Shown: positions 44,898 through 55,557 of the stretch, piece after piece | Layout of the letters: each line of letters opens with the position of its first letter | How positions within the stretch are numbered: position 1 is the stretch's first letter | DNA from: Methylomarinum sp. Ch1-1 | GTDB taxonomy: Bacteria; Pseudomonadota; Gammaproteobacteria; Methylococcales; Methylomonadaceae | DNA: 64,000 bases | Direction: 5' to 3' | NCBI RefSeq assembly: GCF_030717995.2 | Contig: NZ_CP157743.1 | Location: 4,366,501 to 4,430,500, forward strand | Notes under the pieces: generated by a model | The model's input: the letters and a program-made list of their open reading frames with translations, nothing else | What the model was told of the DNA's origin: nothing | Database searches by the model: none | Program-made: the position numbers and the translations under genes

Positions 44898-45998
44898 TTA
44901 AAATAGACCGTTTAAAACCGAGATAAATTCAATAACGTCCTGTTCAGAACTATCTTTACCCAAACTGATACGAATTGCGCCTTTTGCGGTCGATTCGTCC
45001 ACCCCCATCGCCGTCAAAACCGGACTAGGCTGACCGCCCGCGGCAGCGCAGGCCGACCCACTGGAAACCGCAATATTTTTTCGATCCAACTGCATCAATA
45101 GCATTTCCCCGTCCATCCCTGCTATCGACATCTGCACGGTATTCGGCAGTCGTTCCGCTTCCCGGGAAAAAATAACCACGCCGGGCAGTTCCAGCAAGGC
45201 TTGTTGCAATTGATCGCGCAATAACAATGCCTTTTGCCGGCGCTCCGCCATTTCTGTTTTGGCCAGCTCCGCAGCTTTGCCGAACCCTACAATAGCGGCG
45301 ACATTCTCCGTCCCGGAACGACAATTATTTTCCTGTCCCCCGCCCAACAGCAACGGCTTAAGATCAAACCCTTTCGCCGCGAGCAACGCCCCGCAGCCCT
45401 TGGGTCCATAAATTTTGTGACTGGATAGCGACATCAGATCGATCCCCAATTCGGCAAAAGATACCGGAATCTTTCCCAATGCCTGCACGGCGTCGCTATG
45501 CACCGTGACCCCCAAGGGCTTGAGTCTTGCGCTTAAGGCGGCTATGTCCTGAATCACGCCGGTTTCATTATTAGCCAGCATAATGGAGACAAAATCATTG
45601 TTTTTCAACGCCAAGCTATCGATAGCCGAGGTTTTTACCCGCCCCATTTCGTCGACTCCGATCAGATTGATTTGTTGAAAACGATCCCTCCGGTTCATCA
45701 ATGGCTCGATAATGGAGGGATGTTCGATGGCGGAAACCGCCACGTTGGCATCGTTGGGGATATTGTTTAAGGCGAGATTATTGGCTTCGGTCCCGCCACT
45801 GGTAAAAACCACCTGCGATGGATGCACGTCGACCAAGGCGGCAACTTGTTCGCGGGCTGTCTCGATTGCGCTGCGCGCAATTCGTCCGAGGCGATACAGG
45901 CTGGACGGATTGCCGTAAAAAGACTGTAGATAAGGCAGCATCGCCTCCAACACCCGCTCGTCGAGCGGAGTCGTGGCGTTATGATCGAAATAGATCAT
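44898..45998 (-). CDS. iscS: Cysteine desulfurase (IscS/NifS-like)
   Basis: 366 residues, shorter than E. coli IscS (404) and nearer NifS/SufS-like group I forms in length. PLP Lys195 (SSHKIYGPKGCG), HxD site VTVHSDAVQALGKI, catalytic Cys317 in VSSGSACAAAG. Releases sulfur from cysteine for Fe-S clusters and thio-modification. It begins at the base after the iscR stop, so the two are translated from one mRNA. The C-terminus lacks the IscU-docking extension of canonical IscS, consistent with no iscU here. Confidence 0.92.
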   Translation of the reverse strand: MIYFDHNATTPLDERVLEAMLPYLQSFYGNPSSLYRLGRIARSAIETAREQVAALVDVHPSQVVFTSGGTEANNLALNNIPNDANVAVSAIEHPSIIEPLMNRRDRFQQINLIGVDEMGRVKTSAIDSLALKNNDFVSIMLANNETGVIQDIAALSARLKPLGVTVHSDAVQALGKIPVSFAELGIDLMSLSSHKIYGPKGCGALLAAKGFDLKPLLLGGGQENNCRSGTENVAAIVGFGKAAELAKTEMAERRQKALLLRDQLQQALLELPGVVIFSREAERLPNTVQMSIAGMDGEMLLMQLDRKNIAVSSGSACAAAGGQPSPVLTAMGVDESTAKGAIRISLGKDSSEQDVIEFISVLNGLF

Positions 45999-46484
45999 TT
46001 AAACCGGAATATTTTCCTGTTTGCTTTGAATCTCGATCGTCTGTTCGAGGTCTCTATCCTGGCGCTTGGCTACTTCAGAAACCAGTTCTCTTTCCAGCAA
46101 GGACCCCAAACTGATGCCCCGCAAATAACCCCGAATCTGATCGCTGAGCCCCATCCACAAGTCATGAGTCAAGCAATGCTGATTATTCTGGCAATTGCCT
46201 TTACCGCCGCATTTCGTCGAATCGACCTGCTCATCTACGGCGGCAATAATTTCGGCTATATTAATTTCTTCGGCGCAGCGGCTCAGTTTATAGCCCCCTC
46301 CGGGGCCTCTGACCCCTTTAACCATGCCGGCTTTACGCAGACGAGCAAATAACTGCTCCAGGTAAGATAAAGAAATAGTTTGTCTGGTCGCGATATCAGT
46401 CAACGTTACCGGTCTACTTTGGCTATGAAAAGCCAGATCCAGCATCGCGGTCACCGCATAACGCCCTTTAGTTGTTAGTCGCAC
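45999..46484 (-). CDS. iscR: Fe-S cluster-responsive regulator IscR (Rrf2 family)
   Basis: 161 residues. Rrf2 winged helix (about 1-70, MRLTTKGRYAVTAMLDLAF) with the cluster ligands Cys92, Cys98, Cys104 and His107, exactly the E. coli IscR positions and spacing. It represses isc genes when holding [2Fe-2S]. Its own promoter overlaps a type 1-like IscR box. Upstream gene is cysE on the same strand. Confidence 0.95.
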   Translation of the reverse strand: MRLTTKGRYAVTAMLDLAFHSQSRPVTLTDIATRQTISLSYLEQLFARLRKAGMVKGVRGPGGGYKLSRCAEEINIAEIIAAVDEQVDSTKCGGKGNCQNNQHCLTHDLWMGLSDQIRGYLRGISLGSLLERELVSEVAKRQDRDLEQTIEIQSKQENIPV

Positions 46485-46519
46485 TGAAAGATCCTTATAT
46501 ACCTAATGAATGTAAGGAC

Positions 46520-46554
46520 ACTATAATAAAACCTAGTATTTTAGTCAACTATTC
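46520..46554 (-). promoter_or_regulatory. iscR promoter overlapping an IscR type 1-like box
   Basis: On the minus strand TTGACT (46548-46543) and TATAGT (46525-46520) are spaced by exactly 17 bases. ATAGTTGACTAAAAT, covering the -35, matches the first half of the type 1 IscR motif (ATASYYGACTRWWWYAGTC...); the second half is weaker (ACTAGG). The autoregulation expected of IscR fits. 36 bases separate the -10 from the ATG. Confidence 0.6.
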
Positions 46555-46578
46555 AGATGCAATTTTTTGATCCTCGAC

Positions 46579-46600
46579 AGGTTATTGATTTATCAGACTG
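46579..46600. repeat. Remnant of the TTATTGATTTATC repeat
   Basis: AGGTTATTGATTTATCAGACT resembles TAGGCTATTGATTTATCGGG in the elements at 26077 and 43023 and a copy at about 60501. No ends are seen. The rest of the 46485-46757 gap holds the iscR promoter and nothing else recognised. Confidence 0.4.
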
Positions 46601-46757
46601 TTTGCATGATCCATTGCCCCCCTGCTAAAGAGCATTTATTTAGTGAGTCCGGACCCAGTTTTTGCTGATTAACAGCCTAAGCGACTATGCCTTGCAGGCC
46701 GCCAGTTAGTGAATAATTGAATGCTGATGCTGCGTGATTAAACCGAACTCGGGTAAT

Positions 46758-47510
46758 TTAATCATTATCCTTGATGGCATAATTATCCAACTCGGGAATC
46801 GCCTGTTCATTATATTCTATGCCGGCTTCATTCAGCACTCGCTTCATCCCTTCTAACTGCTTATCCATTTGATGGATATGATCAAGCATGTGATTGATCG
46901 CATTAGCGACCGGATCCGGCATATCGGCAGTGGCTCCATAGGCGTCAAAGCCCATTTTAGTCGCGATCTCATCGCGATTGGCCACCTTCCTCTTGGCCTT
47001 ACGCTCGATAATATGCGCGGGGATGCCCACCACGGTCTTACCAGCCGGCACCGGTTTCACCACCACCGAATTTGAACCGACCCGAGCGCCTTCACCGATT
47101 TCAATCGGCCCCAGCACCTTGGCGCCGGCGCCGATGACGACGCCATTACGCAAGGTCGGATGGCGCTTGCCTTTATTCCAGGTTGTGCCGCCCAGCGTCA
47201 CGCCATGGTAAATGGTGCAGTCATCGCCTATCACCGCCGTTTCACCGATCACGACCCCCATGCCATGATCGATAAAGAAACGCCGGCCTATGGTTGCCCC
47301 CGGATGAATTTCTATTCCGGTCAGCCACCTGCCGATATGAGAAGTAAAGCGCCCCAGCCAGCGAAACCCGTGTCGCCAGCAAGCATGGCTCAAACGGTGT
47401 ATCAGCAGCGCATGGAATCCGGGATAAGCGGTGACTACTTCAAATACCGATTGTGCGGCCGGGTCGCGATCAAAAACGCAGTTAATTTCTTCTTTGATTC
47501 GGTTAATCAT
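46758..47510 (-). CDS. cysE: Serine O-acetyltransferase
   Basis: 250 residues from ATG 47510 ([20 protein letters not shown]), which aligns with usual CysE N-termini; two further in-frame ATGs upstream would overlap trmJ more. An alpha-helical N-domain (ending [15 protein letters not shown]) precedes left-handed beta-helix repeats with the catalytic [17 protein letters not shown] and HGVTLGGT. It makes O-acetylserine for cysteine synthesis. The longer C-terminal tail (about 200-250) is unusual and predicted helical. Cysteine supply next to iscS is sensible. Confidence 0.93.
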   Translation of the reverse strand: MINRIKEEINCVFDRDPAAQSVFEVVTAYPGFHALLIHRLSHACWRHGFRWLGRFTSHIGRWLTGIEIHPGATIGRRFFIDHGMGVVIGETAVIGDDCTIYHGVTLGGTTWNKGKRHPTLRNGVVIGAGAKVLGPIEIGEGARVGSNSVVVKPVPAGKTVVGIPAHIIERKAKRKVANRDEIATKMGFDAYGATADMPDPVANAINHMLDHIHQMDKQLEGMKRVLNEAGIEYNEQAIPELDNYAIKDND

Positions 47511-48243
47511 TTCCTTTCTTGACATTATGATTTTGGGAAAAGCGTAGGATTCCTCTGAGTATATCCAATTCTTTAACATCTAGATGTGTGCGATTAAAAA
47601 TCCTCCGCAGACGCCGCATGATGGTTTTTGACTTATCGGGATGCAGAAAACCGATATCTTGCATCGTTTGATGCAGATGCTGATAAAAAAATTCCATTTG
47701 CTCCGCGGTCGCCAATGGATCTGCGCCTCTATCCCCTATCTCGGGCTGCCGATAGTCACCGGCAGCGATAAACAATTCATAACAAACCACCTGCACCGCG
47801 GCGGCCAAATTCAGTGAACTGAAATCCGGATTACAAGGGATACGCAGCAAATACTGACACAAATCCAATTCATGATTCTTCAATCCGGAATTTTCCCGTC
47901 CGAACACCAGCGCAATACGAACATCGCTGAACGCAGCGGAGACAAATTTTTCCGCACATTCCCGAACCGCCAGTTCCGGCCAACTGATGGTCCGATCCCG
48001 GGCGCTGGCGCCGACGACGACATGACAATCGGCAACGGCCTGCTCCAACGTCTCACATCTTTCCAGCGAACTCAAGATATCATTAGCGCCGGAAGCACGC
48101 GCCGTCGCATCGGCGCTTGGAAAAATCTTAGGCGCAACCAAACAAAGATTCTCCATGCTCATATTCTTCATCGCTCGCGCAACGGCACCGATATTGCCTG
48201 GATGCGATGTTTCCACCAGCACAATTTTAAATTTAGACAGCAA
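47503..48243 (-). CDS. trmJ: tRNA (cytidine/uridine-2'-O-)-methyltransferase TrmJ
   Basis: 246 residues, SPOUT fold. N-terminal [20 protein letters not shown], motif [20 protein letters not shown] and C-terminal knot [22 protein letters not shown] are classic. Methylates ribose at tRNA position 32. Its C-terminal codons overlap cysE. trmJ next to suhB (divergent) and iscR is a conserved gammaproteobacterial arrangement. Confidence 0.95.
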   Translation of the reverse strand: MLSKFKIVLVETSHPGNIGAVARAMKNMSMENLCLVAPKIFPSADATARASGANDILSSLERCETLEQAVADCHVVVGASARDRTISWPELAVRECAEKFVSAAFSDVRIALVFGRENSGLKNHELDLCQYLLRIPCNPDFSSLNLAAAVQVVCYELFIAAGDYRQPEIGDRGADPLATAEQMEFFYQHLHQTMQDIGFLHPDKSKTIMRRLRRIFNRTHLDVKELDILRGILRFSQNHNVKKGND

Positions 48244-48314
48244 TGGCGTAACCCGTGTTAAAAATCGATGATTCTATCAAAAATGCATTTATGCAGCGTA
48301 TTTTTGAGCAAAAG

Positions 48315-48470
48315 AAGCAATTCCCAATTTAGATAACAAAGAGGATCTGGGATGTGTTTGACGAGGATGTCGGCGGTAGGGATACCGCCGCCAAGCCCCC
48401 AAGAATGGGTTCACCCAGACCCTAAACATCGCTAAAACGCTCGAAATACTCGGCCTGAGAATTGCGAAAA
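48315..48470. repeat. Decayed CAGCAATTCCC-family element
   Basis: AAGCAATTCCCAATTTAGAT at the left, GATGTGTTTGACGAGGATGT and GTCGGCGGTAGGGATACCGC inside, and a degenerate GAGAATTGC at the right. No palindromic module (reads GGGTTCACCCAGACCC) and no clean duplication. It lies between divergent trmJ and suhB, in the promoter area. Confidence 0.7.
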
Positions 48471-48549
48471 AGCTAAGAATACATAATCGTTAGACACAAA
48501 AATTTGCTATCCTATAGCCATTATCCAATTGCTCTATAAAAATCAATCT

Positions 48550-49344
48550 ATGCACCCAATGCTTAATATTGCCGTCCGTGCGGCAAGAAACGCCGGCGAT
48601 CTGATTCAACGTTCCGCCGACAATGTTGGTCAGCTGACCATTAACAAGAAAAGCCAGCACGATTTCGTTTCGGAAGTCGACTTTCAGGCCGAACAGGAAA
48701 TCATCAAAGTCTTACGCGCCGCCTTTCCCGACCATGCCATTCTGGCCGAGGAAAGCGGCGAACATGAAGGCAATGATCACCAGTGGGTCATAGACCCGCT
48801 GGACGGCACCACCAATTTCCTCCATGGTTTTCCCCAGTATGCCGTCTCTATCGCGTTAAAAGTCAAAGGTAAAATCGAACTGGGTGTCGTCTACGACCCT
48901 TCCAGAGACGAATTGTTTACCGCCGAACGCGGCGGCGGAGCCATGCTGAATAACCGTCGTATCAGGGTGGGTCGACACGCCAGTCTGCAGGGCGCCTTGC
49001 TGGGCACCGGATTTCCGTTTAAAAGCGATGAATATCTGGATTCCTATCTGGCGATGTTCCGCCCCCTATGCACCGCCACCTCCGGCATAAGACGCGCGGG
49101 ATCGGCGGCCCTCGACCTGGCCTATGTGGCCTGTGGGCGACTGGATGGTTTCTGGGAAATCGGTTTACAGGAATGGGACATGGCGGCCGGTTTGTTGTTG
49201 ATTCAGGAAGCCGGCGGCGTGGTCACCGATTTTTCCTTCAACAACAAATACCTGCAATCCGGCAACGTCATTACCGGCAACCCAAAAATGCATCAGCTGA
49301 TGTATCAGAAAATCGAGCCACACGTCCCCGACAAATTGAAATAA
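48550..49344 (+). CDS. suhB: Inositol-1-monophosphatase SuhB
   Basis: 264 residues from ATG 48550 (MHPMLNIAVRAARNAGDLIQ). The metal-binding EES of ILAEESGEHEGN and the motif WVIDPLDGTTNFLHGFPQ, plus WEIGLQEWDMAAGLLLIQEAGG, mark the IMPase family. In E. coli SuhB also joins the rRNA antitermination complex with NusA. Position next to trmJ supports SuhB rather than CysQ. Confidence 0.95.
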   Translation: MHPMLNIAVRAARNAGDLIQRSADNVGQLTINKKSQHDFVSEVDFQAEQEIIKVLRAAFPDHAILAEESGEHEGNDHQWVIDPLDGTTNFLHGFPQYAVSIALKVKGKIELGVVYDPSRDELFTAERGGGAMLNNRRIRVGRHASLQGALLGTGFPFKSDEYLDSYLAMFRPLCTATSGIRRAGSAALDLAYVACGRLDGFWEIGLQEWDMAAGLLLIQEAGGVVTDFSFNNKYLQSGNVITGNPKMHQLMYQKIEPHVPDKLK

Positions 49345-49357
49345 AACCAAATCAGGC

Positions 49358-49392
49358 AAAGGGTATGAAGCGCATACCCTTTCGTCTTTTAT
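49358..49392. terminator. Bidirectional terminator between suhB and tpx
   Basis: AAAGGGTATG-AAGCG-CATACCCTTT: a 10-bp perfect stem, with CGTCTTTT to the right and A-rich sequence to the left. It serves suhB (+) and the convergent tpx (-), whose stop it touches. Confidence 0.8.
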
Positions 49393-49892
49393 ATATCCTT
49401 CAATGCGTCCCAGACTTCCTCATAGTTAGGCTCGTCGGCGATTTCACTGACCAACTCGGTGTAAACGACCTTGTCGTCCTCATTGAGAAGCACAACCGCA
49501 CGCGCGGTCAGACCGGCCAGCACGCTGTCGGTTAATTCAACGCCATAATCCTTGCCGAAGCTGGACCGAAACGTCGATAACGGAATGACATCCTTGATGC
49601 CTTCAGCTTCACAAAAGCGGCTCTGGGCAAAAGGCAGATCGGCCGAGATCACCAAAACCACGGTATTTTCCAAGCGGGCGGCCTTCTCGTTGAATTTCCG
49701 GGTAGATGTCTGGCAGGTCGGCGTATCCAGACTAGGCACGATATTCAATACTTTCCTTTTGCCGGCATAATTGGCTAGAGACACTTCCTTCAATCTGTTG
49801 CTGACCAACTTGAAATCGGGCGCCTGACTGCCGACCGCCGGCAGATCTCCTGACGTGTGAATGGGCTTGCCTTGGAAAGTAATTGTTGCCAT
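49389..49892 (-). CDS. tpx: Thiol peroxidase
   Basis: 167 residues, atypical 2-Cys peroxiredoxin. Peroxidatic Cys60 in [18 protein letters not shown], resolving Cys94 in [13 protein letters not shown]-terminal VTFQGKP-like start ([13 protein letters not shown]) is typical of Tpx. It reduces alkyl and hydrogen peroxides using thioredoxin. 17 bp downstream of der, possibly cotranscribed. Confidence 0.95.
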   Translation of the reverse strand: MATITFQGKPIHTSGDLPAVGSQAPDFKLVSNRLKEVSLANYAGKRKVLNIVPSLDTPTCQTSTRKFNEKAARLENTVVLVISADLPFAQSRFCEAEGIKDVIPLSTFRSSFGKDYGVELTDSVLAGLTARAVVLLNEDDKVVYTELVSEIADEPNYEEVWDALKDI

Positions 49893-49909
49893 CTCTCTTC
49901 ACCTTTAAA

Positions 49910-51307
49910 TTAGGGTCTCTTTCTTTTTTTGAAACCGGCCAGTCGTTTACGTTTTTTCAACTGACGCTCGGTTAATTTGTTTTTCTGTCCCTGAAACGGG
50001 TTCTCCGGCGACTTGAACACCAGCCTGACCGGCGTCCCTCTCAAGCCCAGTTGCTCACGATAATAATTCATTAAATAGCGCTTATAGGAGCCCGGCAAGG
50101 AATCGGTCTGTACGCCATGCACCACCACGACCGGTGGATTGCGTCCACCCTGATGGGCATATTTCAGCTTGATTCGGCGCCCTCGCACCATAGGCGGCTG
50201 ATGAGCCGCCAACGCATCGTTGAGGATACGCGTCAGAATCGGTGTCGACATGTCTATCATCGCCGCCTCATACAAATCATGCACCACATCGAACAGTTTT
50301 CCGACACCACTGCCATGCAATGCCGAAATCGGGTGTTTTTCGGCGAAATCCAAAAACGGCAGCTTGATCTCGATCTGTTTTTTGATCATGTCCTTTTGCT
50401 CGGGGCTAATGCCGTCCCACTTATTCAGACCGATAATCAAGGCCCTGCCGGCTTCCAGCACCAAGCCCAACAAATGCGCATCCTGCTCGGTGACGCCCTC
50501 GCGGGCATCGATCAGATAGATCACGACATTGGCTTTTTCGATCGCCTGCAGCGACTTGATGATGCTAAATTTTTCTATCGCCAACGAAACCTTGGCTCTG
50601 CGCCGCATGCCGGCGGTATCTATCAGGGTAAATTTCTGCTCATTGCGCTCGAACGGAATATAGATGCTGTCCCGTGTCGTCCCGGCTTCATCGTAGACGA
50701 CGACGCGTTCCTCGCCGAGCAGACGATTGACCAGCGTCGATTTACCGACATTCGGTCGACCTACGACGGCGATGCCGATGCCCTGATCTTCCTCTTCGAC
50801 CTCTTCCTCAACCTCCTCTGGCAACAGTGCATCGATACGCGCCAACAGCTCCTTGACGCCCCTTCCATGCGAGGCGGCAATCTGTACCGGCTCACCTAGC
50901 GCCATGTCATAAAAATCGGCACAGGCCAAGTCGGCATTGATGCCGTCTATTTTATTAGCGACCAGAACCACCGGCTTATCGAGCTTGCGCAATGTATCGG
51001 CAATCTCCTGATCGGAAGCGCTGAGGCCGGCCCGGGCATCGACCATAAAAAAGACGACATCCGCTTCCTGCAACGCGGTTTCCACCTGTTTTCTGGCAAA
51101 GCCTTCTATGCCGTTGCCGTCATCGGCAATACCGCCTGTATCTACGACCAGACAATCACGCTTGCCTCGTTTGACGCGTCCATACTGCCGATCGCGGGTC
51201 AAACCGGGATAATCGGCAACCAGTGCTTCCCGGCTGCGGGTTAAATAATTGAATAAGGTGGATTTGCCGACATTAGGCCGGCCGACCAGTGCGATAACAG
51301 GTAACAT
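49910..51307 (-). CDS. der: Ribosome-assembly GTPase Der (EngA)
   Basis: 465 residues from ATG 51307 ([20 protein letters not shown]); the frame extends 49 codons upstream into bamB, not used. Two tandem GTPase domains, each with GRPNVGKST (about 8 and 181), DTGGIADDG / [11 protein letters not shown] switch II, and NKxD; a C-terminal KH-like domain follows, with a basic tail [20 protein letters not shown]. Essential for 50S maturation. TAATG overlap with the bamB stop. Confidence 0.97.
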   Translation of the reverse strand: MLPVIALVGRPNVGKSTLFNYLTRSREALVADYPGLTRDRQYGRVKRGKRDCLVVDTGGIADDGNGIEGFARKQVETALQEADVVFFMVDARAGLSASDQEIADTLRKLDKPVVLVANKIDGINADLACADFYDMALGEPVQIAASHGRGVKELLARIDALLPEEVEEEVEEEDQGIGIAVVGRPNVGKSTLVNRLLGEERVVVYDEAGTTRDSIYIPFERNEQKFTLIDTAGMRRRAKVSLAIEKFSIIKSLQAIEKANVVIYLIDAREGVTEQDAHLLGLVLEAGRALIIGLNKWDGISPEQKDMIKKQIEIKLPFLDFAEKHPISALHGSGVGKLFDVVHDLYEAAMIDMSTPILTRILNDALAAHQPPMVRGRRIKLKYAHQGGRNPPVVVVHGVQTDSLPGSYKRYLMNYYREQLGLRGTPVRLVFKSPENPFQGQKNKLTERQLKKRKRLAGFKKRKRP

Positions 51308-52527
51308 TATTTTTTTCTTACTTTGTAAGCGGCCAAGGTGCCGTCTTTTGCATAAATATAAACGGTATTGTCGACCACTACCGGCCGAGCCTCGATCGCC
51401 GCCTCCGTCACCTGCGTGCGCCCTAATTGTCTGCCGTCGCTCCCCGCCAACCAATGGACATAACCGGCAAAATCGCCGACGACGACAAAATTATCATAGG
51501 CGACCGGCGTCGTCAGTCTGCGGAAACGCAGTGCATCTTGCTTCCATAGCGCCGCGCCGTTGCGCTGGTCCAGCTGCCAGACATCGCTGCTGCTATCGCT
51601 GACATAGAGATAGCGCCAGTCGTAGCTGATGCCGGAATAGGAAGAAACGTCTTCGTTATGCCACAGCACGTCGCCATCGATCTCCAGCACCGCCGAGGTG
51701 CCGCCCTGATAACTGGCGATGAAAATAACGCCTTCGGTCGCCACCGGGTCCACGTCCAGATCGACTAGACGCTCGACTTCCGAGCGACCGCTGGGTATCG
51801 CGATACTGGTCTCCCAGATATTCTTGCCATCGTCGAGTCGCAACGCCATGATCTTGCCATTGGCATAGCCGGCGATCACATTGTCTTCGACGATGATCGG
51901 GGAGCCGGTGCCGCGAATGCTCAAGGCCGGCACATTGCGTTCGAACACCCATTGTTGACTGCCGTCCTTTTCACTGAGCGCGATAATCTTGCCATCGATG
52001 GTGCGAACAAGGACCTTGCCTTGTGCGATCACCGGGACCGCCAGCACCTCGCTGGAAACCTCCGTGACCCATTTTTGCTCGCCGCTGTCGATATCGAAGG
52101 CAACCACTTCGGCGTTGCTGGTCCCCATGATCACCGTTTCGATGCCGCTGCCCGGACCGGCTGAAAAGGCGAAATCGGTTTCCGTTTCCCAAACCACCTC
52201 GCCGGTTTGACTGTCCCTAGCGATAATCAAGCCTCCGCGATCCGCGCTTAAAACCTTGCCATAACTGACCGAGACAGCCAGCTTCAGGTACTGGTCATCG
52301 GTCCCATCACCGGTGCTTTCCCGCCATAAGCGTTCGATTTCGATTTCCGCTTCGTATTCGGTTAACGGCGCAGGCGGTTCGGTATTATCCTCACCTCCCA
52401 GGAAATAACTGCTGGCGCTGCCGACCAGCTCCTTGCCGGCCTCAAGCGCGGCACAACCGTTCAGCAACGGCAATGCCGCCCACAACAAAGGCAACAACAG
52501 TTTAAGAAGCTTATGGTTTTTCAGCAT
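51307..52527 (-). CDS. bamB: Outer membrane assembly lipoprotein BamB
   Basis: 406 residues. Lipoprotein signal with lipobox LLNGC (Cys25), then an eight-bladed beta-propeller of PQQ-like repeats ([51 protein letters not shown] at the end). Works with BamA in beta-barrel insertion. The 236-bp gap to yfgM (52528-52763) is unusual for this operon and holds nothing recognisable. Confidence 0.95.
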   Translation of the reverse strand: MLKNHKLLKLLLPLLWAALPLLNGCAALEAGKELVGSASSYFLGGEDNTEPPAPLTEYEAEIEIERLWRESTGDGTDDQYLKLAVSVSYGKVLSADRGGLIIARDSQTGEVVWETETDFAFSAGPGSGIETVIMGTSNAEVVAFDIDSGEQKWVTEVSSEVLAVPVIAQGKVLVRTIDGKIIALSEKDGSQQWVFERNVPALSIRGTGSPIIVEDNVIAGYANGKIMALRLDDGKNIWETSIAIPSGRSEVERLVDLDVDPVATEGVIFIASYQGGTSAVLEIDGDVLWHNEDVSSYSGISYDWRYLYVSDSSSDVWQLDQRNGAALWKQDALRFRRLTTPVAYDNFVVVGDFAGYVHWLAGSDGRQLGRTQVTEAAIEARPVVVDNTVYIYAKDGTLAAYKVRKK

Positions 52528-52763
52528 GATGGAATTTTTCGGGGTAAAACTTTCAACATAGGGCCGTTTATTCTCAATACTGTTAAGCGACTACCGATCA
52601 AGTCCGCACCGCCAGCAGTACGAGATGAATGGATATATCTTTCCTTGACCGGGCGCCGATAAACCCGGAACCGGATCCATCGGCGTATCCTCAAGTTAAA
52701 AGCATCATTTCTTTTCCTTGCTGGGAAAAGAACGAATCGGGGAGCATTCAATAAGAAATTGCG

Positions 52764-53417
52764 TTAGGGCGCAGGATTTTCAACAATTTCCGCCGCGCTT
52801 ATGTCATCCAGTTTGAACTGCAATAACGGCGAACCCTGCCCTGACCTCAAGGCGCTTTGATAGGCGGTTCTAGCCTCGCCCAGACGCTCCATCGCGACAT
52901 ACAAATCCCCTTTCAGTTCTTGATAACTGGCGCCAAATCCCTCGGTCGCCGTCGGATCGGCTTCCGCGATCAGCTTCAATCCTGCTTCATAGTCGCCAGT
53001 CGCCAACATTAACCTAACCAATCTGATCCGGGCAACATTTTTGAGCTCATCACTATCCGCATTTTGCATCAGTTGTTGTAATGACGCTTTAGCGGCTTCC
53101 AGGTCGCCCTGTTCCACCTTACTTTTAGCCAACATCAAGCCGGCAAATGCCGAATAAGGCGTTGAGTCGTATTGCTCGGACAGGCGTTCAGCGATTTTCT
53201 CCACCGACTGATGCTTGCCTTGCTCGGCCGCTTCCAGCAATTGTTGATACTGGGCGGATGCCTGATTCAGCTTATCTTGCTGATAACTGCGCCAGAAATT
53301 CCAGCCACCGACCAGAACCAATGCCGCGACTACCCCGGCAATCATAGACCCGCCATTGGTTTTCCACCAGCGCTTTAAGGCTTCGACCTGTTGTTCTTCT
53401 GTCTCGTATATTTCCAC
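52764..53417 (-). CDS. yfgM: YfgM family ancillary translocon protein
   Basis: 217 residues: cytoplasmic N-terminus (EIYETEEQQVEALKRWWKTN), one membrane helix (about 24-42) and a periplasmic TPR region. In E. coli YfgM with PpiD assists proteins emerging from SecYEG. Gene order hisS-yfgM-bamB-der is conserved in Gammaproteobacteria. Confidence 0.93.
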   Translation of the reverse strand: MEIYETEEQQVEALKRWWKTNGGSMIAGVVAALVLVGGWNFWRSYQQDKLNQASAQYQQLLEAAEQGKHQSVEKIAERLSEQYDSTPYSAFAGLMLAKSKVEQGDLEAAKASLQQLMQNADSDELKNVARIRLVRLMLATGDYEAGLKLIAEADPTATEGFGASYQELKGDLYVAMERLGEARTAYQSALRSGQGSPLLQFKLDDISAAEIVENPAP

Positions 53418-53446
53418 GGTTTTTCTCTATCGTTTTCTTTAAAAAT

Positions 53447-54754
53447 TCAGCTTGCCGAACGGCTATTCCTACGCGCCAGCCAGCCTTTTAAAGCTCCAAC
53501 CAGCTCGGGAACGGGCATATTCTGTTGCTCCTCTCCGGTACGCAACGGCTTCAGACTGACTTCACCGCGCGCAGCTTCCTCATCGCCGATGATCACGGCG
53601 TATTCGGCGCCGCTTTTATCGGCTTTCTTGAACTGACTCTTAAAACTTCCGCCACCGCAATGCACCTGCAGTTTCAGACCACTCAGTTCCGTTCTGAGCT
53701 GTTCGGCGACACGCATGCCGACTTTTTCCGCGTCCGTTCCAACCCGAATCATATAGGCGTCTACCATCGGATCGACCTTGAAATCGGCCTGCATTTCCAC
53801 CAGCGCCAACAACCTTTCCATGCCCAAGGCAAAACCGATCGCATGATTGGTTTTGCCGCCCAATTGTTCGATCAGGCCGTCATAACGTCCGCCGGCGCAA
53901 ATCGTCCCCTGCGCGCCCAATTCATCGGTAACCCATTCAAAGACCGTTTTGCCGTAATAATCCAACCCGCGCACCAAACGTGAATTCAAGACATATGAAA
54001 CGCCTAGATCATCCAGGGTCGCCGTCAATGCATGGAAATGGTTGCGGCTGTCTTCGCCGAGATAATCCATCAATTCCGGCGCCTCGGCGATCAGTTGCTT
54101 CATGTCCGGATTTTTGCTATCCAGAATTCTCAGCGGATTGGTTTCCAGCCGGCGTAAACTGTCGTCATCCAATAGCTCCAGATGGGCCTTGAAGTAATCG
54201 ACCAATTTTTCCCGGTAAGCGGCCCGCTCCTCGCTGGTGCCCAATGAATTCAGCTGCAGTTCGACCTTGTTGCGGATGCCCAGTTTTTTCCACAAACGTT
54301 CACTGAGTAGAATCATTTCCGCATCGATATCCGGACCGGCCATGCCGTAAGTTTCCACACCCAACTGATAAAACTGACGGTAACGGCCCTTTTGCGGTCG
54401 TTCATGTCTGAACATCGGCCCGCAATACCACAGTCGATGAACCTGATTATGCAACAAACCATGTTCTAGACAAGCCCTTAAACAACCGGCGGTTCCTTCC
54501 GGCCTTAACGTCAACGAGTCGCCATTACGATCGTCGAAGGTATACATTTCCTTTTCGACGATGTCGGTGACTTCGCCGATGGAGCGCTTGAACAATTCGG
54601 TTTTCTCAACGATCGGCAAACGTATTTCCTGATAGCCGTAACTGTCGACGACCTCTCTGATAGCTGCTTCAACCTTATGCCAACGTGGAGAATGTTCCGG
54701 TAGGATATCGTGCATCCCACGGATAGCCTGAATTGCCTGCTGTTTTTTTGCCAT
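53447..54754 (-). CDS. hisS: Histidine-tRNA ligase
   Basis: 435 residues, class II synthetase. Motif 2 region [20 protein letters not shown], histidine-binding [16 protein letters not shown], motif 3 [14 protein letters not shown], and the C-terminal anticodon domain with [13 protein letters not shown]. Charges tRNA-His. Located between pilF and yfgM as usual. Confidence 0.97.
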   Translation of the reverse strand: MAKKQQAIQAIRGMHDILPEHSPRWHKVEAAIREVVDSYGYQEIRLPIVEKTELFKRSIGEVTDIVEKEMYTFDDRNGDSLTLRPEGTAGCLRACLEHGLLHNQVHRLWYCGPMFRHERPQKGRYRQFYQLGVETYGMAGPDIDAEMILLSERLWKKLGIRNKVELQLNSLGTSEERAAYREKLVDYFKAHLELLDDDSLRRLETNPLRILDSKNPDMKQLIAEAPELMDYLGEDSRNHFHALTATLDDLGVSYVLNSRLVRGLDYYGKTVFEWVTDELGAQGTICAGGRYDGLIEQLGGKTNHAIGFALGMERLLALVEMQADFKVDPMVDAYMIRVGTDAEKVGMRVAEQLRTELSGLKLQVHCGGGSFKSQFKKADKSGAEYAVIIGDEEAARGEVSLKPLRTGEEQQNMPVPELVGALKGWLARRNSRSAS

Positions 54755-54789
54755 TGAGTCGTTTACGAATTGTACTTGAAAAAAACGGG

Positions 54790-55557
54790 CTAACGATTAA
54801 CCGCCGTTCTGACCTGCTGCGCCTGCTCGGATCCGGGGAACAAGGTCAATAATTGCTGCTGATATTTTTCGACTAGCTTCCGGTTTCCCAACGCCCTCTC
54901 CGTCTGGACGGCTATCCAAAGAGTCTTAGGGGTATGCTGGGAAACGCCGAGATAACGTTCGAGAAAAGCCCGAGCCGACATATAATTTCTTTGCTGATAA
55001 CTGATGCGCTGCATTTCCAACAATGCCGGCGCATAATCGGGTTGCAACTCCAAGGCCTGGCGAAATGCCCGTTCGGCTTGCTCGGACTGATTCAGTTGCA
55101 CATAACAAAGCCCTAAGTTGGTAAAAGCAATCCATTTGCGGTTATTCAACGGCATTTGCACCGTTTGCTCCAACAAAACCACGCCCTCGCTATAATTTCC
55201 TTGCTCGCAAAGGAAGCGACCGTAGTTATTTTTGCTGCTGGGGTTATCAGGGTCTAGCGCCAATGCCTCTTGATAATACTCGCGGGCCGCTCCGAATTGC
55301 TCGATGCGCTCATGCAAAACGGCCAGGGCATTGTATATATTGGCATTTCCGGAATCCAATTCCCGAGCTTTTTCCAACTTTTCCTTGGCCACTTGCAACA
55401 TGCCCATATCCAGATAACGCGTCCCCATCTGCAAATTAAGCGCCGCCTGCTCCTGATCACTGAGCGCATCCTTGCTACCGGAACTCGACACGCACCCCCC
55501 CAGCATCGTGCAAAATGCGCCGATCGCGACTAATTTAACGGCTTTAATTAGCAACAC
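54790..55557 (-). CDS. pilF: Type IV pilus biogenesis TPR lipoprotein PilF (PilW)
   Basis: 255 residues. Lipobox MLGGC (Cys22), then six TPR repeats (about 40-245; e.g. [19 protein letters not shown]-like and [18 protein letters not shown]). It is the pilotin for the secretin PilQ. Starts within the last codons of rlmN (14-bp overlap), in the conserved ndk-rlmN-pilF-hisS arrangement. Together with fimV it implies functional type IV pili. Confidence 0.93.
   Translation of the reverse strand: MLLIKAVKLVAIGAFCTMLGGCVSSSGSKDALSDQEQAALNLQMGTRYLDMGMLQVAKEKLEKARELDSGNANIYNALAVLHERIEQFGAAREYYQEALALDPDNPSSKNNYGRFLCEQGNYSEGVVLLEQTVQMPLNNRKWIAFTNLGLCYVQLNQSEQAERAFRQALELQPDYAPALLEMQRISYQQRNYMSARAFLERYLGVSQHTPKTLWIAVQTERALGNRKLVEKYQQQLLTLFPGSEQAQQVRTAVNR

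Noticed and set aside
52521-52751. 76-codon minus-strand frame between yfgM and bamB
   Set aside because: Arginine-rich, no family resemblance, runs into the bamB start and lacks a ribosome site; likely non-coding.
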